A stretch of 64,000 bases of DNA from an uncultured Pelagibacteraceae bacterium (GTDB taxonomy: Bacteria > Pseudomonadota > Alphaproteobacteria > Pelagibacterales > Pelagibacteraceae). The DNA is taken from the NCBI GenBank assembly GCA_902537555.1, contig CACBBR010000002.1:1-64000 (forward strand), read 5' to 3'. Both the position numbers and the translations under genes were made by a program. Below are positions 62,096-64,000 of this stretch, piece after piece. A model generated the notes under the pieces. That model worked only from the letters and a program-made list of their open reading frames with translations, was not told the DNA's origin and did no database searches. Within the stretch, counting starts at the first letter, position 1. Each line of letters begins with the position of its first letter.

Positions 62096-62347
62096 TTTGA
62101 TTTGTAAAGAATGAATATAATTTTTTAATTCAATTTCCAATACTTTATAAATAAATCTTGTTGAATATAACTTATTTTTTCTTTTTAGCTCAGTAGACTC
62201 TATGATTAATAAAATATGAAATTTGCCTCTTTCATTAGATTTATGATTTTTGTGAAGAAATGATTTATCTTCTATCCTAACTTTTGAAATGCAGTCCTGC
62301 GACAATATCTTTTTTTCAATAATTTTGATTAGCTGTTCAATGTTCAT
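62087..62347 (-). CDS. BolA family protein
   Basis: 86 aa; VRIEDKSFLHKNHKSNERGKFHILLIIES...STRFIYKVL; divergent from DnaJ-domain gene. Confidence 0.85.
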   Translation of the reverse strand: MNIEQLIKIIEKKILSQDCISKVRIEDKSFLHKNHKSNERGKFHILLIIESTELKRKNKLYSTRFIYKVLEIELKNYIHSLQIKLI

Positions 62348-62367
62348 AATATATATTAATATATATC

Positions 62368-62901
62368 ATGAAAAATATCTGTGATTGGAATAATTGTTCA
62401 GAGGAAGGTCTTTACAAGGCTCCTAAAGAAAGAGATAACAGCAAAGATTATAGATTACTTTGTTTAGATCATGTTAAAGAATTCAATAAAAATTGGAATT
62501 ATTTTAATGGTATGAATGATCAACAAATAGAAGATTTTTTAAGATCTGATATTACATGGCACAAACCAACACAAAGTTTCAGTTCATCTGATAATTTTTT
62601 CAAAGTTCTCTGGAATAATGCTCTCAAAGACGAAATGGACAAATTTAAATTTAATAATGATTTTAACAATATGAATAAATTTAGATTTAACAATAATGAT
62701 ATTAAAGCCTTCAATATATTAGGAATTAGTGTTGGATTGAAATGGGAGAAAGTTCAAAAAAAATTTAAAAAGCTTGTTAAAAAATTTCACCCTGATATGA
62801 ATTCTGGTAATAAAAAATTTGAAGACAAGTTAAAGGTTATAACGTTAGCTTATACACAACTAAAAAACACATATAAGGATAAAATTGACGCCAAATATTA
62901 A
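62368..62901 (+). CDS. DnaJ domain protein
   Basis: C-terminal J domain AFNILGISVGLKWEKVQKKFKKLVKKFHPDMN. Confidence 0.9.
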   Translation: MKNICDWNNCSEEGLYKAPKERDNSKDYRLLCLDHVKEFNKNWNYFNGMNDQQIEDFLRSDITWHKPTQSFSSSDNFFKVLWNNALKDEMDKFKFNNDFNNMNKFRFNNNDIKAFNILGISVGLKWEKVQKKFKKLVKKFHPDMNSGNKKFEDKLKVITLAYTQLKNTYKDKIDAKY

Positions 62902-63859
62902 TATTTCTCCAGATATAAAATTATCTATCAAGCAAACTTTTGGGATAGAAAGTGCTATGGATGTAGATGCATTTTCTAAAAAAAGTGAATACGTTCCAGA
63001 AATAGATAAAACTTATAAATTTGATAAGGACACAACATTAGCTATTCTGTCAGGATTTTCATTTAACAAAAGAGTTTTGATACAAGGTTATCATGGAACA
63101 GGAAAATCAACACATATTGAGCAAATTGCAGCCAGATTAAATTGGCCGTGTATAAGAATTAATCTTGATAGTCATGTAAGCAGAATTGATTTGATAGGAA
63201 AGGACTCAATTATTATCAAAGATGGTAAACAAGTTACAGAATTTAAAGAAGGAATACTTCCCTGGTCAATTCAAAATCCCGTAGCATTAGTTTTTGACGA
63301 ATATGATGCTGGAAGGCCAGATGTCATGTTTGTTATTCAGAGAGTACTTGAGTCTGAAGGGAATTTTACCCTACTAGATAAGAATAAAGTAATAAAACAA
63401 AATAAATTTTTCCGACTTTTTGCAACAACAAATACTGTAGGTCTTGGCGACACGACTGGTTTGTATCATGGAACACAACAAATAAATCAAGGCCAAATGG
63501 ATAGATGGAATATTGTGTCTACTCTTAACTACCTTAGCTTAGAAAAAGAGATGGAAATAATATTAAGTAAAAATAAAAATTTTAATAACTCTAAAGGAAA
63601 AGAACAGGTATCTAATATGATTAAAGTAGCTTCCCTTACAAGAAAAGGCTTTATGGCAGGGGATATATCAACAGTAATGAGCCCAAGAACAGTCTTACAT
63701 TGGGCAGAAAATTCAGAAATTTTCAAAGATATTGGATATGCATTTAGGGTAACCTTTTTAAATAAATGTGATGATGCTGAAAAAAATACTATTGCAGAAT
63801 ATTATCAAAGATGTTTTGGCGAGGAATTGCCTGAGTCAATGATTAATATTCAAATTTAA
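62885..63859 (+). CDS. cobS: CobS-type AAA+ ATPase (cobaltochelatase subunit family)
   Basis: GYHGTGKSTHIEQIAARLNWPCIRINLDSHVSRIDLIGKD, ALVFDEYDAGRPDVMFVIQRVLE. Confidence 0.92.
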   Translation: MTPNINISPDIKLSIKQTFGIESAMDVDAFSKKSEYVPEIDKTYKFDKDTTLAILSGFSFNKRVLIQGYHGTGKSTHIEQIAARLNWPCIRINLDSHVSRIDLIGKDSIIIKDGKQVTEFKEGILPWSIQNPVALVFDEYDAGRPDVMFVIQRVLESEGNFTLLDKNKVIKQNKFFRLFATTNTVGLGDTTGLYHGTQQINQGQMDRWNIVSTLNYLSLEKEMEIILSKNKNFNNSKGKEQVSNMIKVASLTRKGFMAGDISTVMSPRTVLHWAENSEIFKDIGYAFRVTFLNKCDDAEKNTIAEYYQRCFGEELPESMINIQI

Positions 63860-64000
63860 TGAATAAAGAAGATAGTATTAAAGAAAAATTCAAACAAGCT
63901 TTGCAATCAACTTATAAAGTTATTTCAGAAGATTTTAAAGTTGATAAAAATAAAAAAAACAGTGAAAAAATTTTTAATGTTGGAGATATTGAAAATATTG
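63859..64000 (+). CDS. cobT: CobT-like protein, 3'-truncated by window edge
   Basis: Starts ATGAATAAAGAAGATAGT, overlapping the cobS stop (TAATG); MNKEDSIKEKFKQALQSTYKVISEDF. Confidence 0.7.
   Translation, partial: MNKEDSIKEKFKQALQSTYKVISEDFKVDKNKKNSEKIFNVGDIENI

Noticed and set aside
1-64000. CRISPR arrays, transposases, integrases, prophage
   Set aside because: No regularly spaced repeats and no recognisable mobile-element proteins; the tRNA genes show no adjacent integrase.

Overview
The window is an AT-rich, densely packed alphaproteobacterial chromosome segment. Gene content and style (GcrA, DUF4167, DUF2948, DUF1178, NDUFA9-like, BolA-DnaJ-CobS-CobT order, very short spacers) suggest a SAR11/Pelagibacterales genome; this is inference, since there is no rRNA in the window. 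It is almost entirely housekeeping: amino acid biosynthesis (arg, his, trp, dap, aro, lysC, pheA), translation (prfA, prmC, rpsA, infA, rpmH, hisS, def, fmt), envelope and LPS (kdsB, kdsD, lptC-like, lptB, murA, yidC), replication and repair (dnaX, recR, sbcB, rmuC), and fatty acid synthesis (accA, accD). RNA genes: an SRP RNA just upstream of dnaX, tRNA-His, tRNA-Phe and tRNA-Thr. I saw no transposase, prophage or CRISPR array. Main leads: (1) a roughly 170-nt multi-hairpin intergenic element at 43428-43598; (2) tRNA-His ending 4 nt before the hisS start codon, with no encoded G-1; (3) a cytidylate kinase homologue whose P-loop lysine is replaced by alanine; (4) strongly non-canonical TrpB/TrpA; (5) a C-terminal transmembrane anchor on AccA plus an altered AccD; (6) a histone-deacetylase-family gene next to a SET-domain gene; (7) no visible glycine riboswitch upstream of malate synthase; (8) two small genes absent from the ORF track (rpmH and a 34-aa ORF overlapping dcd). 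All calls were made by eye from sequence and translations; no searches were run.
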